A DNA stretch of 64,000 bases from Winogradskya consettensis (GCF_018332715.1 NZ_BOQP01000005.1:37519-101518); one strand, 5' to 3'. Positions 17,430-25,662 are shown, counted from the first letter of the stretch. Notes: generated by a model not told the origin, from the sequence alone. Made by a program: numbers and translations.

Positions 17430-18785
17430 ATGGCACGACCGACGGTGCTCACCCGTCCCGCTCTCGCCGACCGGTTCGCCGCGTCGGCGAGAGCGACCGG
17501 AGCTCTGCTGAGCGACGACGAGTTCGACGGATGGTTCGCCGGGCGGCGCCACGCGTCCCGCTTCGCCGTCGAGCGGATCCCGCTCGCCGGACTGCGCGGC
17601 TGGCACGAGGATCCCGGCACCGGCAACCTCGTCCACGAGACCGGCCGGTTCTTCACCGTCGAGGGCCTGAGCGTACGCACCGGCACCCCGCACGCCTGGA
17701 TGCAGCCGATCATCCAGCAGAGCGAGATCGGCATCCTGGGCCTGGCGGTCAAGGAGTTCGACGGGGTCCTGCACCTGCTGATGCAGGCGAAGATGGAACC
17801 GGGCAACGTGGGCCTGGTCCAGCTGTCCCCCACCGTGCAGGCCACCCGCAGCAACTACGTGGGCGTGCACCGCGGCCGGCCGATCACCCACCTCGACTAC
17901 TTCACCCAGCCGGGCCGCAGCCGGGTGCTCGTCGACGTGCTGCAGTCCGAGCAGGGCTCCTGGTTCCTGCACAAACGCAACCGCAACATGATCGTCGAGG
18001 TGACCGAGGACGTCCCCGAGCACCCCGACTTCTGCTGGCTGACCCTCGCGCAGGTCCGCCGCCTGCTCCGGGCCGACAACGTGATCAACATGGACGCCCG
18101 CTCGGTGCTGTCCTGCGTGCCCGAGCCCGCCGGGGACGAGGGCCCGGCGCGGCACTCCGGCGGCGAGCTGCTGCGCTGGCTCACCGACGTCAAGGCCCGC
18201 GCCGACCTGCAGCAGCGGCTCGTCCCGCTGCGCGGGATCACCGGCTGGCACCGCAGCGCCGACGCCATCCGGCACGACGAGGGCCGGTTCTTCGAGGTCG
18301 TCGCGATCGAGGCGGCGGCCGGCAACCGCGAGGTGGGGCACTGGACACAGCCGCTGATCGCGCCGGTCGGGCAGGGCATCGCGGCGTTCCTGACCCGGCC
18401 GATCGGCGGGGTGCCGCACCTGCTCGTGCAGGCCAAGATCGAGGCCGGGGTACGCGACGTCGCCGAGCTCGCGCCGACGTTCCAGGCACTGCCGGCAAAC
18501 TTCGCGGGGGCCCCGGACCGGCTCCGGCCGCGCTTCCTCGACGAGGTGCTGGCCGCGACCGGGCCGGCGCTGCGCTACGACAGCGTGCAGTCCGAGGAGG
18601 GCGGCCGGTTCCACCACGCGACCAACCGCTACCAGGTGATCGAGGTGGGCAGCGGTTTCCCGCTCGACGAGCCACCCGGCTTCCGGTGGGTCACACCCGG
18701 GCAGCTGCGAGCGCTCCTGCAGCACCCGTACTACGTCAACGTGCAGGCGCGCAGTCTGCTGGCCGGGCTGGGTGCCGTCCGATGA
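17430..18785 (+). CDS. NDP-hexose 2,3-dehydratase
   Basis: A 451-residue NDP-hexose 2,3-dehydratase (SpnO/TylX3/UrdS family), which removes the C2 hydroxyl of dTDP-4-keto-6-deoxyglucose. The protein is an internal duplication. LxGWHxxxxTGNLVHETGRFFTVEG and GITGWHRSADAIRHDEGRFFEV are equivalent positions, and HLLMQAKMEPGNVGLVQLSPT repeats as HLLVQAKIEAGVRDVAELAPT, the hallmark of the family. Starting at ATG 17430 gives the usual family length and a strong GGAGGAGG site. It is coupled by 4 bp to the 3-ketoreductase that acts on its unstable product, the standard pairing for 2-deoxysugar synthesis. Confidence 0.95.
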   Translation: MARPTVLTRPALADRFAASARATGALLSDDEFDGWFAGRRHASRFAVERIPLAGLRGWHEDPGTGNLVHETGRFFTVEGLSVRTGTPHAWMQPIIQQSEIGILGLAVKEFDGVLHLLMQAKMEPGNVGLVQLSPTVQATRSNYVGVHRGRPITHLDYFTQPGRSRVLVDVLQSEQGSWFLHKRNRNMIVEVTEDVPEHPDFCWLTLAQVRRLLRADNVINMDARSVLSCVPEPAGDEGPARHSGGELLRWLTDVKARADLQQRLVPLRGITGWHRSADAIRHDEGRFFEVVAIEAAAGNREVGHWTQPLIAPVGQGIAAFLTRPIGGVPHLLVQAKIEAGVRDVAELAPTFQALPANFAGAPDRLRPRFLDEVLAATGPALRYDSVQSEEGGRFHHATNRYQVIEVGSGFPLDEPPGFRWVTPGQLRALLQHPYYVNVQARSLLAGLGAVR

Positions 18786-19765
18786 TCCCGCTGCGGATCG
18801 GGGTGCTCGGGGCGGCCGACATCGCCGTACGCCGGACGCTGCCCGCGCTGCGCACGATCCCCGATGACGCCGTCCTCGTCGCGGTGGCCAGCCGGGCACC
18901 GGACCGGGCCGCGTGGCTCGCCGGTCAGTACGGCGCCCGCGCGTACGGCTCGTACGCCGCGCTGCTCGACGACCCGGACGTCGACGCGGTGTATCTGCCG
19001 TTGCCGGCCGGGCTGCACGGGCCGTGGATCGAGCGCTGCCTCGCGGCCGGGAAACACGTGCTCGCGGAGAAGCCGCTGGCCACCGACCGGGCGACCGCCG
19101 AGCGGCTGCTGCGGCTGGCAACCGCCCGGGGCCTCGTCCTCGCGGAGAACATGACCTTCCCGTTCCACTCCCAGCACACGGCGGTGGCCCGGCTCGTGCT
19201 CGCGGGCCGCATCGGCGAGCTGCGCAGCGTGCAGGCGTCGTTCTGCGTGCCGCCACGACCGGACGGCGACATCCGCTACCAGGCGGCGCTCGGCGGTGGA
19301 TCGCTGCTGGACCAGGGCGTCTATCCGATCCGGGCGGCGTTGCTGCATCTCGGCCCCGGGCTGCGGGTGGACGCCGCGACGCTGCGCCACGACCCGGTTC
19401 GCGCCGTCGACCTCGGTGGCACGGCCCGGCTGTGCGGCCCGGACGGCACCGAGGCGCGGCTGGTCTTCGGCATGGACGGCGATTACTCCTGCCACTACGA
19501 GCTGACGGGCACCCGCGGCTCGATCCGCGTGCAACGCGCCTTCACCACGCCGCCCGAGCTGGCGCCGCAGGTCTGGCTGCAGAACGACGACACCCCCGGC
19601 CACGCCCTCGATCTGCCGCCCGACGACCAGTTCGCCCGGTGCCTGAGCACCTTCGTGACCCGGGTCCGCACCGGATCCGAGCCGGGCCCGGGCTCGCTGC
19701 TGCAGGCCACCGCGGTCGACGACATCCGGTCCTTCGCGACCATCACCTCAGGGAGCTCTCGGTGA
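18782..19765 (+). CDS. NDP-hexose 3-ketoreductase (Gfo/Idh/MocA family)
   Basis: A 327-residue oxidoreductase that reduces the 3-keto group of the 2,3-dehydratase product to give a dTDP-4-keto-2,6-dideoxyhexose (SpnN/TylC1-like). It has the N-terminal Rossmann IGVLGAADIAVRRTLPAL and the EKP motif HVLAEKPLATD with the catalytic-loop lysine. The C-terminal alpha/beta domain includes GGGSLLDQGVYPIRA, the usual GG-x-L-x-D-x-G-x-Y pattern. It overlaps its neighbours by 4 bp at both ends. Position next to the dehydratase makes the functional call firm. Confidence 0.92.
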   Translation: MIPLRIGVLGAADIAVRRTLPALRTIPDDAVLVAVASRAPDRAAWLAGQYGARAYGSYAALLDDPDVDAVYLPLPAGLHGPWIERCLAAGKHVLAEKPLATDRATAERLLRLATARGLVLAENMTFPFHSQHTAVARLVLAGRIGELRSVQASFCVPPRPDGDIRYQAALGGGSLLDQGVYPIRAALLHLGPGLRVDAATLRHDPVRAVDLGGTARLCGPDGTEARLVFGMDGDYSCHYELTGTRGSIRVQRAFTTPPELAPQVWLQNDDTPGHALDLPPDDQFARCLSTFVTRVRTGSEPGPGSLLQATAVDDIRSFATITSGSSR

Positions 19766-20757
19766 CATCTTTCCCTCATCGCCGGGTCACGGTCCTCGGC
19801 GGCACCGGCTTCGCCGGACGCCACATCGCCACCGCGTTCGCTGCTGCCGGCTGGCACGTCACGGTCGCGGCCCGACACCCCCACAGATCAGGCTTCGCGT
19901 ACGCCAACCTCGACCTTTCCGCCCCACCGGCAACCGTGGCGGCGGCGCTGCGGAGCACCGAGCCGGACGTCGTCATCAACGCCGCCGGTGCCTACTGGGG
20001 GCTGAGCGGCACCGCGTTGCACGACGCGCTGGCCGGCACCACCGAGCGGCTCCTCGCGGCGTGGCCCCTGCTCGGCTCGCAGCCCCGGCTGATCCACCTC
20101 GGCAGCGTCATGGAGTACGCCCCGGTCTCCGGCCGGGCGCTGCTCCACGAACGCTCACCGGTGGACGCGGCAACCCCGTACGGCGCGGCCAAACTGCACG
20201 CGACACGCGCCGTTCAGAAGGCGGCCGAGGTTCCCGCGCTGGTGCTGCGCGTGACGAACTCGGTCGGCCCCGGCGTCGACGCCGCCAGCCTGCTCGGCAA
20301 GGTCGCCCACGCGCTGAGCACCGCCCGGCGTGACGGAACCACAGCGCGGATCGTCCTGGCCCCACTGCATGCCCAGCGTGACTACCTCGACGTCCGCGAC
20401 CTCGGTGACGCCGTGGTCGCCGCCGCGGTCCACGGCGAGCCCGGGCAGCTCATCAACATCGGCAGCGGCTCCGCGATCGGCGTGCGCGAGCTGGTCGACG
20501 GGCTGATCGCCGCCAGCGGCGTCCCGGCCCGGGTCGACGAACGCACCGACGCACCCTCCTCCCCCGGCGCCGTCGCTGACTGGCTGGCCGTCGACCCGGC
20601 AACCGCCACCCGGCTGCTGGGCTGGCAGGCCCGCCGCCCGATCGACCGTGCGGTCACCGACCTGTGGCAGGCGGAGATCGACGTTCGGCACTCGATCGGC
20701 GATCGATCCCGCGTGGATGCCGGTGCCGCACAGTCGATCTCGACCTACCGGAGGTGA
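19762..20757 (+). CDS. NDP-hexose 4-ketoreductase (extended SDR)
   Basis: A 331-residue NAD(P)-dependent reductase with a GTG start overlapping the preceding stop. The cofactor loop is VLGGTGFAGRHIA, the catalytic pair is YGAAK, and DYLDVRDLGDAVVAA and NIGSGSAIGVRELVDGL are standard extended-SDR features. In deoxysugar operons this family sets the final C4 configuration (UrdR/SpnI-type reductases). A second protein of this kind lies at 42.5 kb, so two different reduced sugars or two stereochemistries are possible. The last 30 residues are polar and probably disordered. Confidence 0.87.
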   Translation: MTSFPHRRVTVLGGTGFAGRHIATAFAAAGWHVTVAARHPHRSGFAYANLDLSAPPATVAAALRSTEPDVVINAAGAYWGLSGTALHDALAGTTERLLAAWPLLGSQPRLIHLGSVMEYAPVSGRALLHERSPVDAATPYGAAKLHATRAVQKAAEVPALVLRVTNSVGPGVDAASLLGKVAHALSTARRDGTTARIVLAPLHAQRDYLDVRDLGDAVVAAAVHGEPGQLINIGSGSAIGVRELVDGLIAASGVPARVDERTDAPSSPGAVADWLAVDPATATRLLGWQARRPIDRAVTDLWQAEIDVRHSIGDRSRVDAGAAQSISTYRR

Positions 20758-20759
20758 CC

Positions 20760-21236
20760 ATGTCTTTCCTGTTCGCGGCCGCACTGATCGGATCGGGCCT
20801 GCTGGCCGGGACGCTGTTCGGCGTCGCCGTGGGCGTGGTCCCGGCGTTCGCGGCGGTCCCGGCCGGCGAGTACGTGCGGATCCACCGGGTCGTCGGCGCC
20901 GGCTTCGACCGGGTCATGCCGTTCATCGTCATCGCGACCAGCGCGGGCGACCTCATCGTCGCTCCGGCCGTCGGCGGCCCGGCCCGGGTCCTGCTGCTCG
21001 CCGCCGTGGTGCTGCAGGCCGGCGTCGCCGCCACCTCCCAGCTCGGCAACGTACCCATCAACCGGCGGGTGCGGTCACTCCCCGCCGGGCCGCTGCCGGA
21101 CGGCTGGGCCGACCCCCGGTCCGCGTGGCGGCGCTGGCACCTGCTGCGGACCTCGTTCGCCCTCACCGCGCTGACGGCTCACGCCCTCGCCGCGCTGTCC
21201 CTCATCCACCCCGCGCTCGAAGGAAGCCTGTCATGA
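20760..21236 (+). CDS. DUF1772 (anthrone-oxygenase-like) membrane protein, copy 1
   Basis: A 158-residue small membrane protein with four hydrophobic segments. It carries the family signature TSQLGNVPINRRVRSL (N-x-P-I/V-N pattern) and WRRWHLLRTSFALTA near the C-terminus. Fungal and some bacterial members are called anthrone oxygenases, because they oxidise anthrones to anthraquinones, or occur beside aromatic polyketide genes. Many others are uncharacterised. It sits between a sugar ketoreductase and the methyltransferase and overlaps the latter by 4 bp. A second DUF1772 gene lies inside the PKS operon at 38 kb. Confidence 0.78.
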   Translation: MSFLFAAALIGSGLLAGTLFGVAVGVVPAFAAVPAGEYVRIHRVVGAGFDRVMPFIVIATSAGDLIVAPAVGGPARVLLLAAVVLQAGVAATSQLGNVPINRRVRSLPAGPLPDGWADPRSAWRRWHLLRTSFALTALTAHALAALSLIHPALEGSLS

Positions 21237-22279
21237 CGATTGCCCCCGCACCCGCCCCGGTCGCCGCGGCCGCGCTGCGCACCCCCACCGACGTCAAGCG
21301 CCTGGCCAACGCGTTCTGTCACGCGCAGCTGCTGCTCACCGCCGACGAACTCGGCCTCTTCGCCGACCTCGGCAGCCACGGTCCCTCCACGCAGGAGCAG
21401 ATCACCGAGCGGCTCGGGCTCGACGGGCGCGGCACGGGCGATTTCCTCGACGGCCTGGTGCTGCTCGGGCTGATCGAGCTGACCGGCGACGTCTACACGC
21501 TGACGGACGTAGCCACCGAGACGCTGGTGCCCGGCACTCCCCGCTACATCGGTGGCTTCCTGCGCCGCGCGTCCCGGATGCTGTATCCCGCGTGGGGTCA
21601 GCTCGGTGCCGCACTACGGACGGGACAGCCCCAGACCGCGGGCGCCGGACCGGACGCGTTCCTGCGGATGCTCGCGGATCCAGCGCAGCGCAGCGCGTAC
21701 CTCACCATGATGGACTCGGCCAGCGGCCTGGTCGCGCCGCACCTGATCCGGGCGTTCCCCTGGTCCGCGTATGCCTCCGTGCTCGACGTGGGTGGCTGCC
21801 GCGGCAACCTGGTGGGACGCCTGCTCGGCGCGTACCCGGAGCTTCGGGGTGCGGTCTTCGACCTGCCGCCGATGGCGGAGCCGTTCCAGGAACACACCAC
21901 GGCGCTCGGCGTCGCCGAACGGGCCACGTTCCACGCCGGTGACTTCTTCCACGACGACCTGCCCACCGCGAACGTCGTGATGCTCGGCCACGTCCTGCAC
22001 AACTGGTCCCCCGAGGAGCGCGCCGCCCTGGTCGCCCGGGCCTGGGCCGCGGTCGCCCCCGGCGGTGCCCTGCTGATCTACGACGCGATGCTCCCCGAAA
22101 CCCCCGCCGACCTCCCCCGGACCCTGGTCAGCCTGAACATGCTGCTGGTCACCGAGGGCGGCTCCGAATACCCCGCGTCGCACTGCCAGGCCTGGCTGAC
22201 CGCGGCCGGCTGCACCACCACCGAGGTCCACGGCCTCGGCTCCACCGACACCCTCGTCATCGGCCACAAACCCCGATGA
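21233..22279 (+). CDS. SAM-dependent O-methyltransferase (acetylserotonin/TcmO-DnrK type)
   Basis: A 348-residue methyltransferase. The N-terminal dimerisation winged-helix (ANAFCHAQLLLTADELGLFADL) is followed by a SAM-binding motif SVLDVGGCRGNLVGRLL (DVGGGxG with one Gly replaced by Cys). The acidic loop GAVFDLPPMAEP and the catalytic-region HVLHNWSPEE, with the histidine base of this O-methyltransferase class, are also present. Family members methylate phenolic hydroxyls of aromatic polyketides or sugar hydroxyls. It is coupled to the DUF1772 gene upstream and the phosphatase-like gene downstream by 4-bp overlaps. Likely methylates the aglycone. Confidence 0.9.
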   Translation: MTIAPAPAPVAAAALRTPTDVKRLANAFCHAQLLLTADELGLFADLGSHGPSTQEQITERLGLDGRGTGDFLDGLVLLGLIELTGDVYTLTDVATETLVPGTPRYIGGFLRRASRMLYPAWGQLGAALRTGQPQTAGAGPDAFLRMLADPAQRSAYLTMMDSASGLVAPHLIRAFPWSAYASVLDVGGCRGNLVGRLLGAYPELRGAVFDLPPMAEPFQEHTTALGVAERATFHAGDFFHDDLPTANVVMLGHVLHNWSPEERAALVARAWAAVAPGGALLIYDAMLPETPADLPRTLVSLNMLLVTEGGSEYPASHCQAWLTAAGCTTTEVHGLGSTDTLVIGHKPR

Positions 22280-23106
22280 TCCACATAGATCGGACTCCCA
22301 TGACCCTCACCCTGAACCGCCGCCGCCTGCTCGCCACCGGCGCCGCCGGTCTCGGCCTGGCGGCTGTGCCCGCCCTGCGCGTCTCCCCCGCCTCAGCCGC
22401 TCCGTCGGCCGGGGGCTCCAAGCGCACCCCCGGGACGGCGATCACGCTGGACGGCGCCAGCAACAGCCGCGACCTGGGCGGCTATGTCACCGCGGACGGC
22501 AAGTGCGTACGCAGCGGCAAGGTCTTCCGCTCGGGCACGCTGGCCGGGCTGACCACCACCGGCACCCGCCAGCTCGCCGCGCTGGGCGTGAAATGGGCGT
22601 TCGACCTGCGCAACGACGCCGAACGCTACCTGTTCGGCAAGGGCAAGGTGGGCACGGTCAAGCCCTGGCTCGCCCCGGTCGGCAACGACACGGAGGACAA
22701 CCCGTACGGCCCGCCCGTCGCCGGCCAGGTCACGGCCTCGGTGATCGCGGAGTTCCAGTCGTACGTGTCGTTCTCGTCGGCCGTGATCTCGGTCGGCTCG
22801 GTCCTGCGCATGCTGGCCATCCCCGGCGGCCAGCCCCTGCTCTTCGGCTGCGACTCAGGCTCCGCCCGCAGCGGCTGGACGGCCGCGGTCCTCATGACCG
22901 TCCTGGGCGTGCCCCGCGCACAGGTGAACTCGGAATTCCTGCTGAGCAACCAGACGCTCGGCGGCCAGTACCTCTTCACCGAATACCTCGACGCCGCGTT
23001 CGCCAAGGTCGACGAGATCTACGGCGACTGGGCCACCTTCGTCCAGATCGGCCTCGGCCTGGACGCGGGCGACATCACCGCCCTCAAGTCGAGCCTCCTG
23101 TCCTGA
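22276..23106 (+). CDS. Exported tyrosine-phosphatase-like protein (PF13350-type)
   Basis: A 276-residue protein with a twin-arginine-like signal (NRRRLLATGAAGLGLAAVP, then alanine-rich to about residue 37). Next come SNSRDLGGY and VFRSGTLAGLTTTGTRQLAALGVKWAFDLRNDAE, the standard opening of bacterial tyrosine/serine phosphatases of this family. The P-loop reads GCDSGSARSGW and fits C-x5-R, but the usual preceding His is Gly and the usual KDR is SAR, so activity is uncertain. It overlaps the methyltransferase stop by 4 bp and is followed by a terminator, ending the operon. An extracytoplasmic enzyme could remove a protecting phosphate, but that is speculation. Confidence 0.75.
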   Translation: MIHIDRTPMTLTLNRRRLLATGAAGLGLAAVPALRVSPASAAPSAGGSKRTPGTAITLDGASNSRDLGGYVTADGKCVRSGKVFRSGTLAGLTTTGTRQLAALGVKWAFDLRNDAERYLFGKGKVGTVKPWLAPVGNDTEDNPYGPPVAGQVTASVIAEFQSYVSFSSAVISVGSVLRMLAIPGGQPLLFGCDSGSARSGWTAAVLMTVLGVPRAQVNSEFLLSNQTLGGQYLFTEYLDAAFAKVDEIYGDWATFVQIGLGLDAGDITALKSSLLS

Positions 23107-23112
23107 CAACCA

Positions 23113-23152
23113 CGAAGGCCGCCGCCCCCGATCCGAGGGACGGCGGCCTTCG
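23113..23152. terminator. Operon-ending hairpin after the phosphatase-like gene
   Basis: A perfect 12-bp inverted repeat, CGAAGGCCGCCG (23113-23124) and CGGCGGCCTTCG (23141-23152), with a 16-nt loop, starting 7 bp after the stop codon. It closes the sugar/methyltransferase operon. Confidence 0.75.
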
Positions 23153-23468
23153 CCGTGCGGCTCGTGTCTCCACGTCGGTCCGGCTCTGTCCGAGTCGCTC
23201 CGGCCGGTTACGAGGGTCGGCGGGAACCCTCTCCGGCGGCATCGCCCTCACGAGCGCGAGGCACGAAATTGCGCCTCGCGGCGTTGCGGCCGTGAGTATC
23301 CCGAGCCGGCGAGTCACATCCTGGCCGGCCGCGGACATTGTCACGGGTCATCCTGACCACCTAGCTGCCAATGACGTCGCCCGGCTGGTCGGTGTCATGG
23401 CCGAACAATCGCGGACCCCGCCACCACCGCCACTGGCCGCGACCGAGTTGTCGCCGTCCATGCCGCGT
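23153..23468. other. Non-coding spacer, no gene seen
   Basis: About 316 bp between the terminator and the first structured repeat. I see no convincing gene: the open frames lack ribosome sites and family motifs. Local GC is lower than in the neighbouring genes. It is probably decayed DNA next to mobile-element remnants. Confidence 0.4.
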
Positions 23469-23684
23469 GGCTGAATGTTGCGCTGGACACCGGGATGCGA
23501 CAACTTTCTGCGGTGTTGCTCCTCAAAGCCGGCCAATCACGTCTGACGCGAAGAACGTAGGTTTCATGGCCAGACGTGATTGGCTCACGCTTGACACCTG
23601 ACGCGCAGAAGATTGCGGCACAGCAGACTTCGGCGCAACTTCGTGCCCCGTAGCCAGATCCTGCAGCCCTCTCCACCTACTGCA
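23469..23684 (-). repeat. Structured repeat RS, copy A (inverted relative to copy B at 43.6-45.2 kb)
   Basis: About 216 bp that reappears in the opposite orientation at 43565-45171, where an IS interrupts it. Shared blocks on the minus strand are TGCAGTAGGTGG, CACGAAGTTGCGC, GTCAGGTGTCAAGC, GCCAATCACGTCTG and GTTGTCGCATCCCGGTG, ending at GCGCAACAT. In copy A the arms GCCAATCACGTCTG (23532-23545) and CAGACGTGATTGGC (23571-23584) form a perfect 14-bp hairpin with a 25-nt loop. It does not look coding. Its nature (MITE-like element, recombination site or structured RNA gene) is open. Confidence 0.7.
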
Positions 23685-23705
23685 AACGGATCAAGACTCA
23701 GGACG

Positions 23706-23873
23706 CTAGGGCGCATCTGAGGGATCACGGCGAGTCTGCGGCGAGGTCCAGGTTTCGTGTCGCAAGGGGGATGAAGGGGTGAATACCGGTGTTGTATTCA
23801 CCCCTTCATCGCGCGCCGCGAGACGGAAGCTGGACCCGACGCAGGCCGTCGTGATCCCTCAGATGCGCCCTAG
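23706..23873. mobile_element. MITE-like element with 20-bp terminal repeats and CTAG target duplication
   Basis: CTAG at 23706-23709 and 23870-23873 flank a 160-bp segment. Its ends are perfect inverted repeats: GGCGCATCTGAGGGATCACG at 23710-23729 and the complement at 23850-23869. Inside is another perfect 17-bp inverted repeat (23770-23786 with 23794-23810, loop CGGTGTT). There is no reading frame. Short length, terminal repeats and a 4-bp CTAG duplication fit a non-autonomous element mobilised by an IS5-group transposase. It abuts the 3' end of the regulator gene and contributes its stop codon. Confidence 0.65.
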
Positions 23874-23890
23874 GGCGCATCTGAGGGATC
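23853..23890. repeat. 38-bp perfect palindrome at the regulator stop codon
   Basis: The right end of the MITE-like element, CTAG and a further partial copy of the same terminal repeat (23874-23890) join head to head, giving a perfect 38-bp palindrome centred on CCCTAGGG at 23868-23875. It overlaps the last six codons and the stop of the minus-strand regulator, so it may also serve as its terminator. Such an arrangement suggests two insertions of the same element family at one CTAG target. Confidence 0.75.
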
Positions 23891-24595
23891 CGGGGCGGAG
23901 CGGAGGACAGCTCGGGCCTGGTCGGCGGCGCGGGTGATGCTTTCGCTGATGAAGTCCAGGAAGCGGGCGACGTTCTCGAGGCGGGCCGCCGCATTCGTGT
24001 CCGGGCCGAGGACGGCGGCGCCCTGGCGGGCGACGGCGACGAGTTGGTCGTTGGCTCGGGCGCTGGCGATGGTTGCCTGGTAGAAGAGCTCGTCGTCGAC
24101 GATGTAGCGGTCGCGGCGGCGCTCGTCGCGCTCCCGGCGGACCAGGCTCTGACTTGTCAGGAAGGCGACCGCTTTGGAGACCGACGCCGGACTGACCTGC
24201 ATCCGCAGGGCCAGCTCGGATGCGGTGAGGCTGCCGCTCTCGGTGATGAAGAGGCAGGTCAGGACGCGGGCACCCATGCGGGACAGGCCCGAGGCCATGA
24301 GCACGGTCGTGAGCGTCTCCGCATAGTCGGTGACGGCGCCGGTGTCGCGCCCCTGCGGGCCGCCGCCCGATGTGGGGCCGCCGGCTGCCGCACGACTGCG
24401 GTGCGCGCGGCGCTCGGTGGCCCGGTGTGCCAGGTCGGCGCGGTAGCCGGTGGGGCCGCCGTTGCGCATCACCTCACGGGTGACCGTGGAGGTCGGCCGG
24501 TCGAGGCGCCGGGCGATCTCGGCGTAGGGCAGGTCATCGGCCAGGCCCAGCGCGATCTGCTGACGCTCCTGCTGGGTGAGTCTGCCTCCCGGCAT
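23870..24595 (-). CDS. GbsR/MarR-like regulator with an N-terminal IS30-type HTH
   Basis: A 241-residue DNA-binding protein with two helix-turn-helix parts. Residues 5-45 (LTQQERQQIALGLADDLPYAEIARRL, then PTSTVTREVMRNGG) resemble the HTH of IS30 transposases. A polar linker follows, then a MarR/GbsR winged helix (SLTASELALRMQVSPASVSKAVAFL, wing RRERDERRRDRYIVDD). It is divergent from an alpha/beta hydrolase and most likely controls it. The ATG at 24595 sits 6 nt after GAGGAG; a GTG lies 3 nt upstream. The last residues (DPSDAP) and the stop are made by an inserted repeat, so the native C-terminus may have been different. Confidence 0.8.
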   Translation of the reverse strand: MPGGRLTQQERQQIALGLADDLPYAEIARRLDRPTSTVTREVMRNGGPTGYRADLAHRATERRAHRSRAAAGGPTSGGGPQGRDTGAVTDYAETLTTVLMASGLSRMGARVLTCLFITESGSLTASELALRMQVSPASVSKAVAFLTSQSLVRRERDERRRDRYIVDDELFYQATIASARANDQLVAVARQGAAVLGPDTNAAARLENVARFLDFISESITRAADQARAVLRSAPDPSDAP

Positions 24596-24858
24596 CACGG
24601 TCTCCTCGATAGTCGGTCACAACCCAGCCCACCATAGCGTTCACTCCTGGTCATTGCAAAGGCTAGCCGCCCCGTCATTGCGTTAACTTCTAAACGGTTG
24701 CAACGGTGTAACGGCTCTGAGCAGCGAGACTCTTGAACATTTGCAATTAACTTGTTGCCGCTAGATGGAAAGCAACGTAGCGTTTCTCATATCAGAAACA
24801 TCCGCTCCCCCGGAGCGCTCGGCCCTCGCAATGCTCGCCTCTCGAACAGGAGCACGAC
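24596..24858. promoter_or_regulatory. Divergent promoter region with three evenly spaced TTGCAA sites
   Basis: This AT-richer 263-bp gap between the regulator and the hydrolase holds TTGCAA at 24654-24659, 24698-24703 and 24741-24746, that is, at spacings of 44 and 43 bp (close to four helical turns). A further inverted repeat, GTTTCT-CATATC-AGAAAC, lies at 24782-24799 near the hydrolase start. These are candidate operators for the divergent regulator. Confidence 0.45.
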
Positions 24859-25647
24859 ATGACCAGCACCGTCACCCCGTGGACCGGCATGATCCCGATC
24901 GACGACACCGCGCTCGCCTGCACCGACACCGGCGGCACCGGCACCCCGATCGTCTACCTGAACGGGCAGTTCGCGACCCAGGGCTACTGGAAGAGAGTCA
25001 TCGCCGATCTCGGCTCCGGCCGGCGGCACATAACCTTCGACGAGCGTGCCCGCGGCCGGAAGTCGAAGACGTCGGCCGACTACTCGTTCGAGGCCGGCAT
25101 CCGCGACATCGACGCCGTCCTCGCCGCTCGCGGGGTGGACCGGGCGCTGGTCGTCGGATGGTCCTACGGCGCGTTCCTCGGGGCGCACTGGGCCGCCCGC
25201 AACCCGGACCGGGCGATCGGCGCGGTCCTGGTCGACGGCGCGATGCCGCACGACTGGCTCGACGACGCCATGGAGGAACGGATCCGGAAGATGTTCAAGC
25301 GGATGGCCTGGTTCATGCCGCTGCTGCGCCCGACCGGCCTGGTCCCGCGCCTGAGCGCCGAACAGCAGGCCACCAGCAACATCGAGCTCGGGAAGATCTC
25401 CCTGGAACGCGAGCTCGGCCCGGTCATGGACAGCATCACCGTCCCCACCCGCTACGTCCTCGCCACCGGCACGTCGCTCGGCAGCAAGGGCGACGAGCAG
25501 GAGGTGATCCGCGCGAGTCTGGACAAGGTCGTGGCCCGCAACCCGCACATCCGGATCAGCGCCAAGGTCCCCAGCAACCACAGCATGATCCTGCGCAAGG
25601 ATCACGAGGCCGTCGCCGCGGCGGTCCGGGAAGTGGCAGCGGTTTAG
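24859..25647 (+). CDS. Alpha/beta hydrolase
   Basis: A 262-residue alpha/beta-hydrolase-fold protein. The nucleophile elbow is VVGWSYGAFLG with serine in G-x-S-x-G, the oxyanion region is YLNGQFATQGYW, and the C-terminal histidine lies in VPSNHSMILRKDHEA. No signal peptide. The gene is divergent from the HTH regulator with its own promoter region, a common regulator/hydrolase pair in actinomycetes outside biosynthetic clusters. It may therefore be a passenger between two sub-clusters and not a pathway enzyme. Substrate unknown. Confidence 0.82.
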   Translation: MTSTVTPWTGMIPIDDTALACTDTGGTGTPIVYLNGQFATQGYWKRVIADLGSGRRHITFDERARGRKSKTSADYSFEAGIRDIDAVLAARGVDRALVVGWSYGAFLGAHWAARNPDRAIGAVLVDGAMPHDWLDDAMEERIRKMFKRMAWFMPLLRPTGLVPRLSAEQQATSNIELGKISLERELGPVMDSITVPTRYVLATGTSLGSKGDEQEVIRASLDKVVARNPHIRISAKVPSNHSMILRKDHEAVAAAVREVAAV

Positions 25648-25662
25648 AGGGAACGGAGCAGG

